A stretch of 64,000 nt of DNA from Adenanthera pavonina (lineage: Eukaryota > Streptophyta > Magnoliopsida > Fabales > Fabaceae). Positions 10,853 to 23,160 of the stretch are shown in pieces. The stretch covers positions 33,688,001 through 33,752,000 of the forward strand of contig JAIVEN010000014.1 in assembly GCA_026686845.1 (NCBI GenBank), given 5' to 3'. Position numbers and translations under genes: made by a program. Each line of letters starts with the position of its first letter. Within the stretch, counting starts at the first letter, position 1. The notes beneath the pieces were generated by a model. It was not told the DNA's origin. It did not search any database and saw nothing but the letters and a program-made list of their open reading frames with translations.

Positions 10853-12929
10853 GAAATTTTAGGTTGTTGTGCATGCGACACATACAAAAACATACCATAC
10901 AAAAGGATATATATATTATATATATAAAGATATGTGGATTTGGGGGAAATCTAAAGTGTCACATCAGTAAGAACTTCTGGAGGGCCACGTCAGCAAGCTT
11001 TGATTGTTTGGTAATTTTTTTTAAAATTGTCATCTATCTGTGTATCTTAATTATATTTCCCTTAAATATTGATAATAATGTATTTAGATGCTAATTAGGT
11101 AGATGGTGATTGATTTTCAATTATTATAATTGTCCGACGTTTATTTCACTGTTTTAATAATAAATGGTTAATGTATTTGGAAAAATCATTATTCTTTTAT
11201 ATGACAGTTATGGCTCCATTTGCGTGTATGTTTGATAATACCAATTAATTGAAAGTTATTATATGTATATACAAGCCAAAAAGAGAAGTTATGAGATAAA
11301 GTACGAATTTTTATTAGATTTATGTTTTCTAAAATCCAAACAATTATAATAAAATAATCATGTCAATTTAAAAAATTAGTTTTGACAAATTTTAATCAAT
11401 CAGATTAAAAATTTTAAGCCAAAGCAATCCACATTAATAAAAATTGAATCTCTAATACAACTTTAATTCAAGTTTTTGTAAAATTATACAACTATTTTCG
11501 GTAGAAAAAATTATACAACTTTCAATTCAAATTTGTGACATATTGATAACAAAAAAAAAAATCAAATTTATGACTTGAAACATAGATTCAACTTTGATCT
11601 TAAACTTTTAAAGCAATAAAAATTGCTTGTGCTTAATTTTTTTAATATTAGTTATTATTACATTAAAACATTTCAAAATTCAAATTTTGAAATGTCCGTG
11701 GTTATTGCCCAAAAAAATTATTCATGATTATAATCATATTAATTATTAAGATTGATAAAAATTTTAATTAATTAATAATTTAATTGACTGATTTTGGGAG
11801 GGTGCAATCAATAACCAATTAATTTAATTTATTTATATTAATTCAATGGTCAGTTGCCAAACCATCCATGTGCCACGGTATAAACCTATATTGTGATTGC
11901 TAGACGCAAGCCTCCCATATATCATGAACAACTAGTACTTGCACATCCTGCATTAGTCATATTCAATTGTTTTCCCCCCTTTTTAATAAATCTTCACTGA
12001 TCTTCTTTTTTATTGAATTTAATTTATATAATAACTATTAGATTAACTGATTTTTGTGTCTGACTAAAGATTAACTTTCAACTTCAAAATGTTATTAATT
12101 TGTAATGAATTTAGAACAATCAACATTACAATGACCATCAACTTTACAATGTGTAATTACTTATTACCATTTACTTCAAAATCTTAGTTTGAAAAAGTAA
12201 TCCAATCAGGAATTTCATAATCAAATTTGAAAATAGATTTAGTTGGCAAAAAAGTCACACATGTACCTAAATTTATATATTAATAATTGAGTTAACTGTA
12301 TTTAATTTGATTCAGCTACGTAGATTTTTTAATGAAAAAGGTAACATTTAAATATTGGCATTTATTTTGGCCAAAAAAAGTATTGACATTTATTACAATT
12401 TTATAAATTAATATAATTAGCAAATTACGATTTGAAAATGGAAATAAATCATAACTTTCCTCTTAGTTGTTTTGTATTTTGTTTTGAATGAAATACTTGA
12501 ATTTTATTAGAAAACTGTTTTTTATTTGTAAATTCAAAAAATGTATCCACAATAAATTGAATGAATTCAAACTAAATTATTAAGTTTTAGTTACTTGTAT
12601 GTGCTAATTAATTTAAATTAATTATGATCAACTGTCTAATTGATTTATTTTTTTTTGCCAAAAGTGAATTATTAGATATATTGAATATCTAAAGCTTATA
12701 TACAAATTTTTTACACATTATTCACATTAAATATTAAAAAATGAGGCATTTAATTTTTGGTAATTTAAACTGTAGTTAAATTTTTTTGGTGTGCAAAATG
12801 TAGTTAATTTTTTATTAAAGTTGTTCCCTGTTTCCTTGAAATATAAATTATGTACCATGTATAATTAATTAATGTTTGGTTGATGATTAGTCGAATTTGT
12901 TATCAATTGCATGAATTTTTCCTATTTAT
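10853..12929. other. AT-rich intergenic DNA, nothing recognised
   Basis: Very AT-rich with many short poly-A/T runs. ORFs are short and show no family signal. I see no gene here. Confidence 0.6.
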
Positions 12930-13196
12930 TACTTCCTTCGGTCCTAAATATAAAATTTTTTGCTTTGGTCCTAAATATAAATTTATTTTGAGAATATGAA
13001 GTACTATTTATTACACATTTCTTAAAAAAGTTTCTATTTAATTCATCCCAAAAAGAGAGATAAAGAGATTAAATAAAGCTATTTTTGAAAAAATATCTTT
13101 TTTTTGAAAAAATCAAAATAGTTAACTAATTTTAACTTATATCTTAATCTACGTGATTCGATTAAATGAGTCTTATATTAAGAAATAGAAGGAGTA
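12930..13196. mobile_element. Mariner/Stowaway-like MITE
   Basis: The left terminus TACTTCCTTCGGTCCTAAAT faces the right terminus ...AGAAATAGAAGGAGTA, giving inverted repeats of the common plant TACTCCCTCCGTCC... type over about 267 bp. Flanking T/A bases are compatible with a TA target duplication. There is no coding capacity. Confidence 0.72.
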
Positions 13197-13439
13197 TATA
13201 TTAAATTTGAAATCACTGACCTGATTCAATTAATTTTTGATTAATTTGAAGTGATTTGGACTCTATTAGTGTCATTAATTAATTGGTTGATTTTTATTAT
13301 ACAAGAAAGTTTTGAAATTAGTTGGTTGAAATTTATTGCAGTTTAATTAATATTTATGAGAATTGGTGCTTGAATAGTTGATAATTTATATCTATTTATT
13401 GATGATTGCTAAAAATCATTAGTAGTATTAGTATACAAT

Positions 13440-13716
13440 TACTCCCTTTTGTTACAAAAAATAAAATCAAACAAACTAAGGAAACTAATAAATTTATCTG
13501 GAATATAAAATAGTTTCCAAAAATACTCTAATTTAATGTTAATAATTTTTACATTATGTAATTAATACAAATGAATTATATTGAAAAAATGTCATCTTAA
13601 TCAGGAATATTTTTTAAAAAAATTTATTAAATATATTAGATAAACCCCCAATTTCTTGTATTTTGAAATATATAAACTTATTTGATTATCTCTTATATTA
13701 AAGAAACGAAGGAGTA
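13440..13716. mobile_element. Mariner/Stowaway-like MITE
   Basis: The left terminus TACTCCCTTTTGTTACAAA and the right terminus ...AAGAAACGAAGGAGTA form inverted repeats over about 277 bp. It is the same family type as the element 250 bp to the left, but diverged enough to be an independent insertion. Confidence 0.72.
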
Positions 13717-14123
13717 TATCTTAAACAATTAAATGATTGTTGCTTTTTCATTTGATCATTGTTTTAAGTAATTTTTTAAAATATTTTATTGACAATTATG
13801 ATATTGTCTATACTAGCAAAAACTAATTTGTATAAGATTATTATTGAGTCATTGGGGAATATATATAAATTTAAATCATTAGCAATCTAATAGTGGTTCA
13901 ACCTTATCAATTTAATAAAAAAATTGCTGCATAAAAAATATCTTGCTTTTAGTCAATTAATAGTTTATTTTCATATTATTTGTCAAGTAAATTTATCATT
14001 ATTAATAATTATATATCATAATATTGTTTATACAATATTATAATATAGAAAGAAAAAATTTATACAAAAAATAATACCACTTAGTACTAAAAATAATATT
14101 ATTTTATCTTAAAAACTAAAAAA
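13717..14123. other. AT-rich spacer, nothing recognised
   Basis: No ORF of interest and no repeat structure seen. Confidence 0.55.
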
Positions 14124-14252
14124 AAAAAATCAGACAGGTTCAACTGGTTTTATATCGGTTCTTACTAATTCTGAAATTGGTTGATTTTCATTTATGACCG
14201 TGCCGGAGCAGACACTGATTCCCGATTGAACTGGTCACTGGTCTGATTTTTT
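14124..14252. repeat. Small fold-back (about 130 bp)
   Basis: The left arm AAAATCAGACAGGTTCAACT and the complement of the right arm (CCGATTGAACTGGTCACTGG, TCTGATTTTT) pair imperfectly over about 30 bases. It may be a tiny MITE; no family is assigned. Confidence 0.5.
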
Positions 14253-14484
14253 GTTTCTTGCCCACAACTCCATCCTTCAACACCATCGTCTCATCATCTC
14301 ACTTGGTCTGTCCTCTATTCGAAGCTTGTTCATCCTCCTCTTTAGCTTAATCCCGCATCACAGTTAAAGGGGATGAAGACCGAAGCTTGTTCGTTGATAT
14401 TCGCTAGTCCTCCTTTACTTCCTATGTATTTATCTTTTGGTTAAATTAGGTATGGATAAGTTTAAGAAGCAATTTTTTTAATGA

Positions 14485-14800
14485 TACTACAAAAATGAGC
14501 TTTTTAGGCGATTATTTTAACCTTTCTTAGCGGTTATGAACTACCTTCTATCAAACTGATAAAAAAAAATAGGTGACTTTTATAAGCGGTTAATAACCAC
14601 CTACAAAAAAGGCCTTTTGTAAGCGGTTATTTATATAACCACCTACAAAAGTCCTCATTTTAATATCTTTTGTAAGCGGTTACGCAAATAACCACCAACA
14701 AAGGTACCCCTTTATAGGCCGTTATTTATATAACCGCCTATAAAAGGATACTTTTGTAGGCAATTATATATCTAAATAACCGCCATCAAAGAGTTTCTAT
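14485..14800. repeat. Left subterminal repeats of outer CACTA
   Basis: At least six alternating direct and inverted copies of TAGGCGGTTAT / ATAACCGCC-type units, as expected for transposase-binding sites at CACTA ends. The block ends at a short palindrome around 14821-14840 (GATACTGGATTAATCCAGTATC with one joining base). Confidence 0.85.
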
Positions 14801-14840
14801 TTTTTTTAAAAAATATTTTGATACTGGATTAATCCAGTAT

Positions 14841-15127
14841 CAATATATGCAACCTACTAAATCCATTGATAAAAAAATTATATTAAAAAATATTTACAAA
14901 TTAATATCAACTTTATTAATAAAACAAACCAAAGAAATTATACACACTAATCCATACAAGCGAAAAACAAAAAATAAAACCTAAGATACAACATAAACAA
15001 TCAAGAAAAACACCTAACATACAACCTATAAGAGACCATAACAAAAATAAACCATAATACAACCTATAAGAAACCATAACAAAAACAAACCATAAGTAGC
15101 AGACAACAATGATTAACCAAACTAAAT
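14841..15127. other. A-rich CACTA internal sequence
   Basis: It matches the segment after the left subterminal repeats of the nested CACTA (about 18130-18310). There is no coding signal. Confidence 0.7.
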
Positions 15128-15190
15128 CTAGAATCTTTCATCTTCTTCATATGTAGACATGTCAGGTCTCGTCATGATTGTTCCATGCAC
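15128..15190 (-). pseudogene. Short 3'-terminal exon-like segment
   Basis: On the minus strand a CATAG acceptor-like site precedes VHGTIMTRPDMSTYEEDERF and then TAG at 15130-15128. The reading frame, the acceptor and the position as the last piece of the minus-strand transcript suggest a terminal exon. It does not look like the Aurora-kinase C-terminus, so it may come from another captured gene or from the element. Confidence 0.4.
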
Positions 15191-15953
15191 CTATGATAAT
15201 AAAGCAGGAAAATCAGAACATTCACAATGAATACAATTCACAGAAACTGAAAATAAAGGCAAGAACGACACAAAAGTGCTAAACAAGCTCCCCTACTCAT
15301 TTTTGCATGCTGCCAACAAAAATAATACCAATTTATAACAACATTACATTAAAAGAAACAAATATGTCCATGCTTGTTTAACATCTCCAATATAATGCAG
15401 ATAAATTATAGAGTAAAAGGTTCCATCAATATATATCAGCAACATAATTTAAAATGTAAAGCTCCACTTACACGTCATATAATGACTAATGCAATCAGAA
15501 AATCAACTAGTACCATTCAATAAACAAACTATATATATAAAGATATATATATATATATATATAAATAGGGCAATTCTAATTTCATTCAAAAGAAAGAAAA
15601 ACTAATAATTTGCAAAGCCATACATACATGCAACTAATCCTCCGATTTAGTATGGTTCCAGAAAAACAATAGGCAAAAGAGAACTAGATATACTTTCACA
15701 CACATGTCAAATTTCGGGAAAAGAAAATGAATTTTCAACTGAAATCATAATGAGGCCAGAGATGTAAACATCGTTTTGGTATAAATTGCAAACTTCACTT
15801 ACTTGGGATTCAATTGAAAAATCCAATTCTTGCTGATTTGCTGTGCGTTGATACAAAATTAAGAAAAACCCACATTGCTAACAGAGAAAAAAGCCACAAA
15901 AAAAAAAGCAATAACAACAAAAAGGTAAAATATACTAGGCTAATTTGACGTAC
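15191..15953. other. Non-coding stretch with AT microsatellite
   Basis: A (TA)n run lies at about 15533-15563. No exon is recognised; it is intronic or filler relative to the captured kinase. A second (AT)n run lies at 16165-16188, between exons 2 and 3. Confidence 0.55.
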
Positions 15954-17431
15954 CTCATGGTCAAGCAACAAATTCTCGGGCTTAATATCCCTCTATGATC
16001 CACATGCTTCTCATGACAATATGCCAATGCCTTTGTGAGGCTCAAAATATACTAAAATTATCACAAAAAACATAAGTTAAAGTCTATTTAACAATAAGAA
16101 TAGTCCAAATATAGGGAGTACGATACAATATCTTCCCTTAAGATATTCAGACAATAAGTGAAGAATATATATATATATATATATATATTATTTTTTGTAA
16201 ATTTCTAATCCGTTTTTACTAAATCCTTCTCTTTCAAAAGATTTTTCAGAGAAGCCTTATTCATTTAATTGCTACTATCAACATAAACATCAAGTTGTGA
16301 AACATAGACATTTTAGAAAAAGAATTCTGCCTTGTCCATTCGGTTTCTTTCAGTTATTTCATCAGTAAACTCACAAAACAAACCATAGCTTCCTCCCGCT
16401 CTAACTCAGCTTTCACAAACTCAATAATTTAAAGTAATGCCTCGAAGGATAAATGTACATTCTCCAAATACAGGACAATGATGCTTCCTCCCAAAAGAGG
16501 CCATATCAAAGCTAAGGCTCGATGGTAAATCAATTTGTCAAAATAGTTGAAGAAGCAGGAAGGGCAATATGCAGAAAGTAAAAAGTGACAAAGAAGGATT
16601 ACCGTGGTTGCTTGCTTCTCAGTAAGATGACCTTTTTTTACTGAGCTTCTTGTAAAGCTCACCATTATGAGCATATTCAAGTATCAAGAAAACACGTTCG
16701 GCATCATGAAACCAACCATAGAGACGCAGAATATTGGGGTGTTGAAGACTGGTCTGCATCTCCATCTCTCTCCTCAGTTGATGATGAATTCTATACTTTT
16801 CTATTTGTTCCTTAAAAATAACCTTTAACGCCACAATATATTTGCTCTAGAAGGAATAACATGATTCCGAAAAAAAAAAAATCTATAAATAGCCATCTAG
16901 TCAAGTTCATAATTCTAAATCAATTCAAAAAAAGGAGAAAATTGCATATCTTATGTAAATTCAAAATTAGAAGAAAAGACAATTAATGGTTGTTTTAGAA
17001 GTCATAAAAGTACACAGAAGCCAACTGAACACCATTCCTCTTGATCGTTGCACATAAAAGGTATTTAGGGTTGGAAATCACCAAACCAACATAAAGAAAA
17101 AGTAATAAGATGAAAAAAGGAAACACCTAAAGATGAAGAAAACATTCCAAACAAAAATCTGATAATTATAAAATTAAAAAGGAAAATCAGGTGAGCCAGC
17201 ATTAGACAATATGTAGTCAAATTTTTTTTAAATTAATTTATAGAATCTTAAGTTTCGAACATGCCAAACAAAAATTAGAGAAAGGGCGCTTGGTAAATTG
17301 AGTACCTTGATTTCTCGACCGATGTAGACTCCACCGACTTTCCCCTTTCCAACGGGTTTTCCAATCTTGCAGTCTCATAAGGACCATTTCTTCTTAGGTT
17401 TTTCCTCTTTGGGTTGATTTTGGGAAACCAT
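15954..17431 (-). pseudogene. Captured fragment of an Aurora-type kinase gene (AUR3-like), exons 1-3
   Basis: Three minus-strand exons with recognisable splice sites. Exon 1 runs 17431-17306 (MVSQNQPKEEKPKKKWSL, TGA, then the glycine loop GKPVGKGKVGGVYIGREIK, donor GTACTC). Exon 2 runs 16846-16603 (acceptor [50 protein letters not shown], one-base frameshift, then [12 protein letters not shown], donor GT). Exon 3 runs 16051-15954 (ILSLTKALAYCHEKHV, two extra bases in the HRDIKPEN catalytic loop, donor GTACGT). Wording such as [10 protein letters not shown] and GWFHDAER is closest to plant Aurora 3. Aurora kinases act in mitosis on histone H3 and cytokinesis targets. The fragment stops after the catalytic loop: no DFG and no C-lobe. 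Retained introns show capture from genomic DNA, not mRNA. Confidence 0.88.
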
Positions 17432-17833
17432 TTCGGTGTTTGGTGATTTTAGAATTGAAATGTGAAAAATAAACTGAACAGATTTATGTTTTAGAGAATT
17501 TGTCAAGTGGCAACTAATGGCGACTATGAGAATCAGAGCACTATCAAAACAACTAATCGAAGAGATGACAGGGAATATTGAAATTCGTCGAGCAGAAAAA
17601 CCAGTCAAAGAGAGCGGAGGATGAACTACTAATTAAACAAAACAGGGCACACTTAATTCAATCAAAGACTATGAATAAATCTGTGAAGACCGTGATTGAT
17701 CAGTTAAGAAAGCATACCATGAATATATATATATCGTCCAAATAAAGAATTTCAATCGATTCTTATATACCACTTCTGGAACAATCTTTAAAATTAAATT
17801 ACTTGAGTTCAAACCTAAAATCAACTCGAAAAA
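17432..17833. other. 5' flank of captured kinase inside outer CACTA
   Basis: About 400 bases with no ORF of interest, possibly captured 5'UTR or promoter of the kinase gene. Nothing further is recognised. Confidence 0.5.
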
Positions 17834-18100
17834 CACTACGCCAAAAAAGAGTTTTGTAGGCGGTTAGTTTTAACTATTGTTGGCGGTTATGAACTGCTTA
17901 CTATGCAAGCGCCAACATAAGAGGACCTTTTTTGTATGCGGTTATAATCGCCTACAAAAGTCCACTTTGTAGGCGGTTGTCTAAATAACCGCCTACAAAA
18001 GTCCCTTTTTGTAGGCGGTTATATAAATAACCGCCTACAAAGGTGAACTTTTGTAGGTGGTTATTCTAATAACTGCCTACAAAGGGTGTCCAATTTTTTT
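17834..18100. repeat. Left subterminal repeats of nested CACTA
   Basis: There are repeated pairs of TTGTAGGCGGTTATATAAAT and ATAACCGCCTACAAA units, several as back-to-back palindromes. They are better preserved than in the outer element, consistent with a younger insertion. Confidence 0.9.
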
Positions 18101-18985
18101 AAAAAAAAATATTTGGATACTGAATTAATTCAGTATCAAAATATATGCAACATACTAAACCCATAAAAAAATTATATTTACAAATCAATATCAATTTAAT
18201 TAATAAAACAAAGAAATTACACACACTAATCCACAAAAATAGAAAAAACAAAGCCTAAGATATAGCCTAAACAATTAAGAAAAATACCTAACATACAACC
18301 TAACAAAAAAAGAAAATTGTAATTTTATCTCACCAAAACAAATTTAAAATCTTTTCCATGAAATAAGAGCCAAGTTAGGGGATGATCTATGACAACTAAG
18401 CATGTTTGTGTATCAAATAAAACCATCCGGCGCCACCAAATCACACCTTTTTAAGAATCAAAATTATCACCTAGACGGTGATCCATTCTTTGTCTCCCTT
18501 AAGCAATGGCCCCACCTCCACTCATCATGTCTCAACACTCTGGCATTGACTCTTCTTTTGTACTCCCTTTTGTTTCGTCCTTTTCTCCATGCTTTCTTTC
18601 TTTATGAGCTCTGTCATTGATACAACACCACCATATGTTACAAAATGTGATTGAAAATAAATTAAAACCATAATTAATGTATCTAAACAGGATGATTGAG
18701 AAAGAAGAAAAGAACCACAAACAATAGCAAAAGTTCAATATTTTTCTTGAAGGCCTAATTAAAAGTGAATATTAAAAAAAAGAACAATCAGAATAACAAT
18801 AAAATGACTGCAGTTTAAGATAATGCACCTCAGTTTACATGTGAAATACAGAAAAAACAAATCATTGTATACATCTATTTCCAATACCATAAAATACTCT
18901 TTAACTTGTATTAACCAAGGCATAACGAGGACTACATATCAAACTATACTTACAAGGACATAATGTTATGAAGTTGACTAAGTTG
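18101..18985. other. CACTA internal sequence without recognised gene
   Basis: The first 200 bases match the outer element. The rest has one short minus-strand frame ending at 18532 with a charged tail (AHKERKHGEKDETKGSTKEE). It could be another captured scrap; I do not recognise it. Confidence 0.5.
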
Positions 18986-19135
18986 TTATATATGCTTGAA
19001 GACCTTAGTAATCTCTCCAACTTTACCTTTTTCACGTCTAGATATCACTTTCACTGTATCACCTACTTTAACATGCATTTTGTGCAACACTAGAAGGCTA
19101 TTTGGCTTACATTCCTTTCACTCCCATTGTTTAAG
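18986..19135 (-). pseudogene. Captured exon of nuclear gene for plastid ribosomal protein L24 (uL24c)
   Basis: After an ACAG acceptor, the minus strand reads LKQWE, TGA, then [20 protein letters not shown] and [20 protein letters not shown], ending KH I stop. The KOW-type block ([21 protein letters not shown]) with the preceding ECKPNSLxVLHKMH is characteristic of the plant plastid L24 precursor after its transit peptide. uL24c binds 23S rRNA and helps start assembly of the chloroplast large subunit. The TGA replaces what is probably an Arg codon, and no clear 5' donor follows KH. This is a single exon of about 48 codons, so it is a transduplicated fragment and not a gene. Confidence 0.82.
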
Positions 19136-20714
19136 CTGTCAGTGGAGGAACAGGAACAGGAAATATTACACTATATATAAGGATATTAGCAAAATTCCTA
19201 TATCCACATTGGAATGTTTTAAGCACCTCCAACAAATAACAAACAGATAATGATTGCAGCAGTGCACTTTCAGATCTCATCTCACTATTCCTTAAGGTTT
19301 TGTCCACTTTATTTTTCAACTTAAGAGAATTAGAAAAAGGTAAAGGATCTCATATGGTAAATTCTGATCATCCTTATAATCATGGTAGTCATAACTTGCT
19401 AATAATTCACTAATCCATTCCATGTCTTTCTACTGCTCACAGATAATATGCATTCAACTATTTATTTTTGGGGATTGACAAGCATTCACTAATTTTTGGA
19501 GTCTAAAAGTAAATAGATCTTATAATTAGGGACCAAATTATTAGCTTACCCAAACTAAAGTTAAGCCTTTATATGGTGCCTAAGCTACAATGTGTGAAGC
19601 TTTAATGTTAAGCACTAGTTTTATTTAGTTCGAGAGATTAAGCACACAACTTTGTAATCCTAATACATGGCTTTAGGATTGCTTTAACATGCAAGCTGTA
19701 GTCTTTTCATTATAAACTTAAAATATGAATCTATAACCAAAGAAAATAGCGTACCAAAGGACAAAACAAGCTAAGAACAAAACTGTTATTATAATACTTA
19801 AAGAAGTATACATAATGAAAAAAGACAGATTCTATATCCTTATGACCGCTCTTTTTTTGGGAGAAAATTTAGATTAAAATGCCTATGAGTCACTTCTCAA
19901 ATGGTCATACTTTGGCTTTATCTTAAGTCATGCTGTTATAGATGCTAAATTAGATTTGAAAGCCTACTATCACATGTCTATCCATATGCAAAGCAAATAG
20001 CCTTAGCATGTGTTTGGGTCAATTAACGATGATAGTAAAGATAGGAAACTAGTGAGACTAAACTGGAAGAAACATAGAAACACTGTCAACAAATTCCAAG
20101 AGAGTAGTACACAATTGCATGTTCATAATATTATATAAACTAATATAACTGTACAACAAAGCCAAGTCCCTCACATCCAAAAGTGATAGTGACACACTGG
20201 AGAACATGTACGACTTCAAAATTAGTGAATAGTAACATGGATAGTTGGCTACTAGAAGCATCGGCAAATAGATAATTTTAAGCAAGGATAATAAAATAGA
20301 AAGATGATATGGTTAAAAAATATGTACATGACTAATCAAGCTATATAGACCTTTTCAAAATTAGTGAGTAGTAACATAGATTTTGTGAGGTTGACAGGAA
20401 TTCCAAAGTGATTTTTATTCAAGTTTTATATATAATGATGATTCAAGTTGTGCTTACCATAAAATAAGTATAATAGAAAGAAATAAAAATAAAAAAGTAT
20501 TAGCTGGAATTTGATAAAGTTGTAACAGGGACAACAATTAGATTAAACATTATGCACCATCATCAGGTCCTTGCCTTGAAGAAAAATGCGACAGAGAAAG
20601 GAAAATAATAGAATTGCCAATGAAATTGAACATATCAAATATTAACAATGGTTGATATTTTACACAATCATGCATCAAAAGTGGTATACCAGCACAGAAG
20701 AAACTTATAGTTAC
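19136..20714. other. Probably captured intron DNA; nothing coding recognised
   Basis: Less AT-extreme than the intergenic spacer, with short non-family ORFs. Its position between exon-like segments suggests intron or flank carried with the captured fragments. Confidence 0.45.
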
Positions 20715-20809
20715 CTTGAGATTAGAGATCCTTCAACCTCATATATGAGGCCAGTAATAATCCAGCTATCAGCGTAAGGCTTGCGACTTGGAGCAAAGTA
20801 GTAACCGAC
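20715..20809 (-). pseudogene. Unidentified exon-like segment
   Basis: A 95-nt minus-strand segment is bounded by TAG at the 5' side and AAG|GTAACT at the 3' side. It is open throughout and begins VGYYFAPSRKPYADSWIITG, continuing GLIYEVEGSLIS. The splice borders, phase and non-repetitive wording argue for a captured host exon. I do not recognise the family. Confidence 0.5.
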
Positions 20810-23160
20810 CTATTTTTTATATTCAAGATGTCAAAATCATCATTCATGTTGACATTGCCTCTCAATTCTAATCATGTTTTTACAGACTCCCCAAAGACTA
20901 GATATATTAAAAGAAAAACTATGGAATTAGGATATTAGGAGTGGATGGTGAAAGATCCAGAAAATTAGTTAATAGATAAATTTTTACCTTGGTTTTGACA
21001 CTACACAAAACACCTAAAAATATTTTCCATGTTAATCAACGTTATCAGGGAATTACTAAACAACTTTCAACCTTAATACTACTGGAAACTATTCAACAAT
21101 CAGCTTGAAGTAGTAAATACCATAATTACATCTATCACACATCATACTTAGGTTCTTTGAAAATATAGATGGTATTACAATGAGAAAGACAAAGAGAAAT
21201 AAGCATGCAATGTTTTAAAATTTTTTTTCAAAATAAATTAAAAATTGAGATTATGGATAGTAAGGAAACATTTACAATATGTTGACCCCACTTTTACTAA
21301 GGTATTCATAAACCACTGTCACTTACGAGAATAGCACTAGCACTAGCTCAATGAGTACTAGAAGGGCTATGTTTTATACCTTTGTTCATAGGGAAAATTT
21401 TGCTAATATGTCTATAGATAGTTGCAGCTTGGTCAGTTTACTAAAGGTCACCAGACTAAGCATTTCCCAAGTTATCATACAGTTCTATAAGTTAAAAGAG
21501 AATGTAACAATAGAAATCATCATCTTGTAATACATATGTATATAAGATTTAATGAATAAGAGCCTAACTTGACAATGGAGGAACTCTAGTGCAACCATTA
21601 CCTCAGTAGCATAAAACCTATAATCGTTATTACATTTATGTCAGTTCAAGGAAAGTATATGCAAATACAAAGTTGCATAATTGTAAAAGGATTCCTAGCA
21701 TTAAAAGTGGGTACTAAGTATTGACATCTATTTAATAAAGTCCACAACAATAACAGTGGACCAAATAAAGATGAAAAGAACTTGGTATTAATCAACACCC
21801 TGTTTTCAGTAGTGGAATAATTTACTTGGTTGCATCTTCTTTGAGAACCTTTGTTTGCTATTAGTCTAGAAGCAGGAATAGCTCTCCACCAGAACAATAA
21901 TCAGTTATCAGGCAAAGAAGTGTTTTGGTCTACAAATTAATGAACTCTCAAACTCATTTTATAGTAAAAGCAGCCATGTAAACATCATTGATAACTTGTA
22001 TTGTAACAGCTCAAATGAATGCACTTGGAAATGATGGCATCAAGCTAGGTAGGTTCCAAGAAAGCAATACAAAAAATAAGTGCAAAGTCATTTTTTGACT
22101 TCTATGACATTTCAATTTGTTACTTTTGTGCAGTAGCAAGCAACCTAATATGGAGTTATATGTTGCGATTTCTTTAACAAAATTGTATCGAACTCTGTGC
22201 ATGTCAACAAGAGAAATAATATTATATATGGAGAATCTTAAATGAGTGGTTGCATCTTACTTTTTCTCAGTATATAATTTTGAGCCTTCATGCTTCCTCA
22301 TCTATAGATTGGTCAAGTTCCTGATCCAAAACCTACATGCTAAATGCAACTACTAATACAAATTAAACAATAAAATCTACAAAGGCAGCCACAACTGAAG
22401 ATTTTAAATTAATAATCAAGAATTGCAATCAAAGAATGGTTACACAAGTTTGATCCGTAACCGGTGGGAAAAAATTTATAATCGCCTCTTAGTCCCTTTC
22501 TTGTCATTAATAATACATAGATCCCTCTCATCTTCTTTTTCTGTCTAAATCTGTTCATAGCACCTCTCACTTTTAGTGTCAACAAACGAGAAAAAGTGAC
22601 CATACAGTTGAAATAGAAAAGAGAATAAGGTAAGTCACCAATCCAAAAACAAGGGACTAAGGAACAAAAATACTAAGCAATCTACAAGATGAGAACGAGC
22701 CACAGAACTTGCACGAACTCGGGCATTGACAGCTTGGTGTGGGGACTCTGAACGTTGGAGATTATTGAGAAGGATTCATTCTCATTACAGAATGTTAGAA
22801 ATCCAAAATTAGTAGCGATTTACAAACAAGAACTCAGATTTAGTGATGCAGAGAGAAATTAGTGGGAGAGAAGGAGGGCAAAGGTTGGGAGATACCTAGA
22901 AGTAAGGGAGAAAGAGGGAAGGTATGTGATACAAAGAAGAAGTGAAAAGAAGGTCAAGACCTTTGCTCCGTCGGTGGGTATCGTCGCCAGCCGCCTCTGC
23001 TTTATAGGGGGACGATGGAGCCTAAGGACGATGCAAGTGGAGGGAGATGTCGAGGACGAGAGGAAATAGCTCGATGGAGGCAGTGCTTTACCTTGTGCTT
23101 GAGAGAGAGGAAGAGTTCGATCGGGCAAAAAAATAATCATGAATGAAAATGTGGTGAAAC
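20810..23160. other. CACTA internal sequence, no gene recognised
   Basis: Short ORFs only. The part after about 22850 is GC-richer and matches in style the segment 23425-23810 of the outer element, so it belongs to the CACTA family backbone. Confidence 0.5.

Noticed and set aside
10834..11094. 86-codon ORF in the AT-rich spacer
   Set aside because: Begins at a MITE end and runs through low-complexity DNA; no coding evidence.
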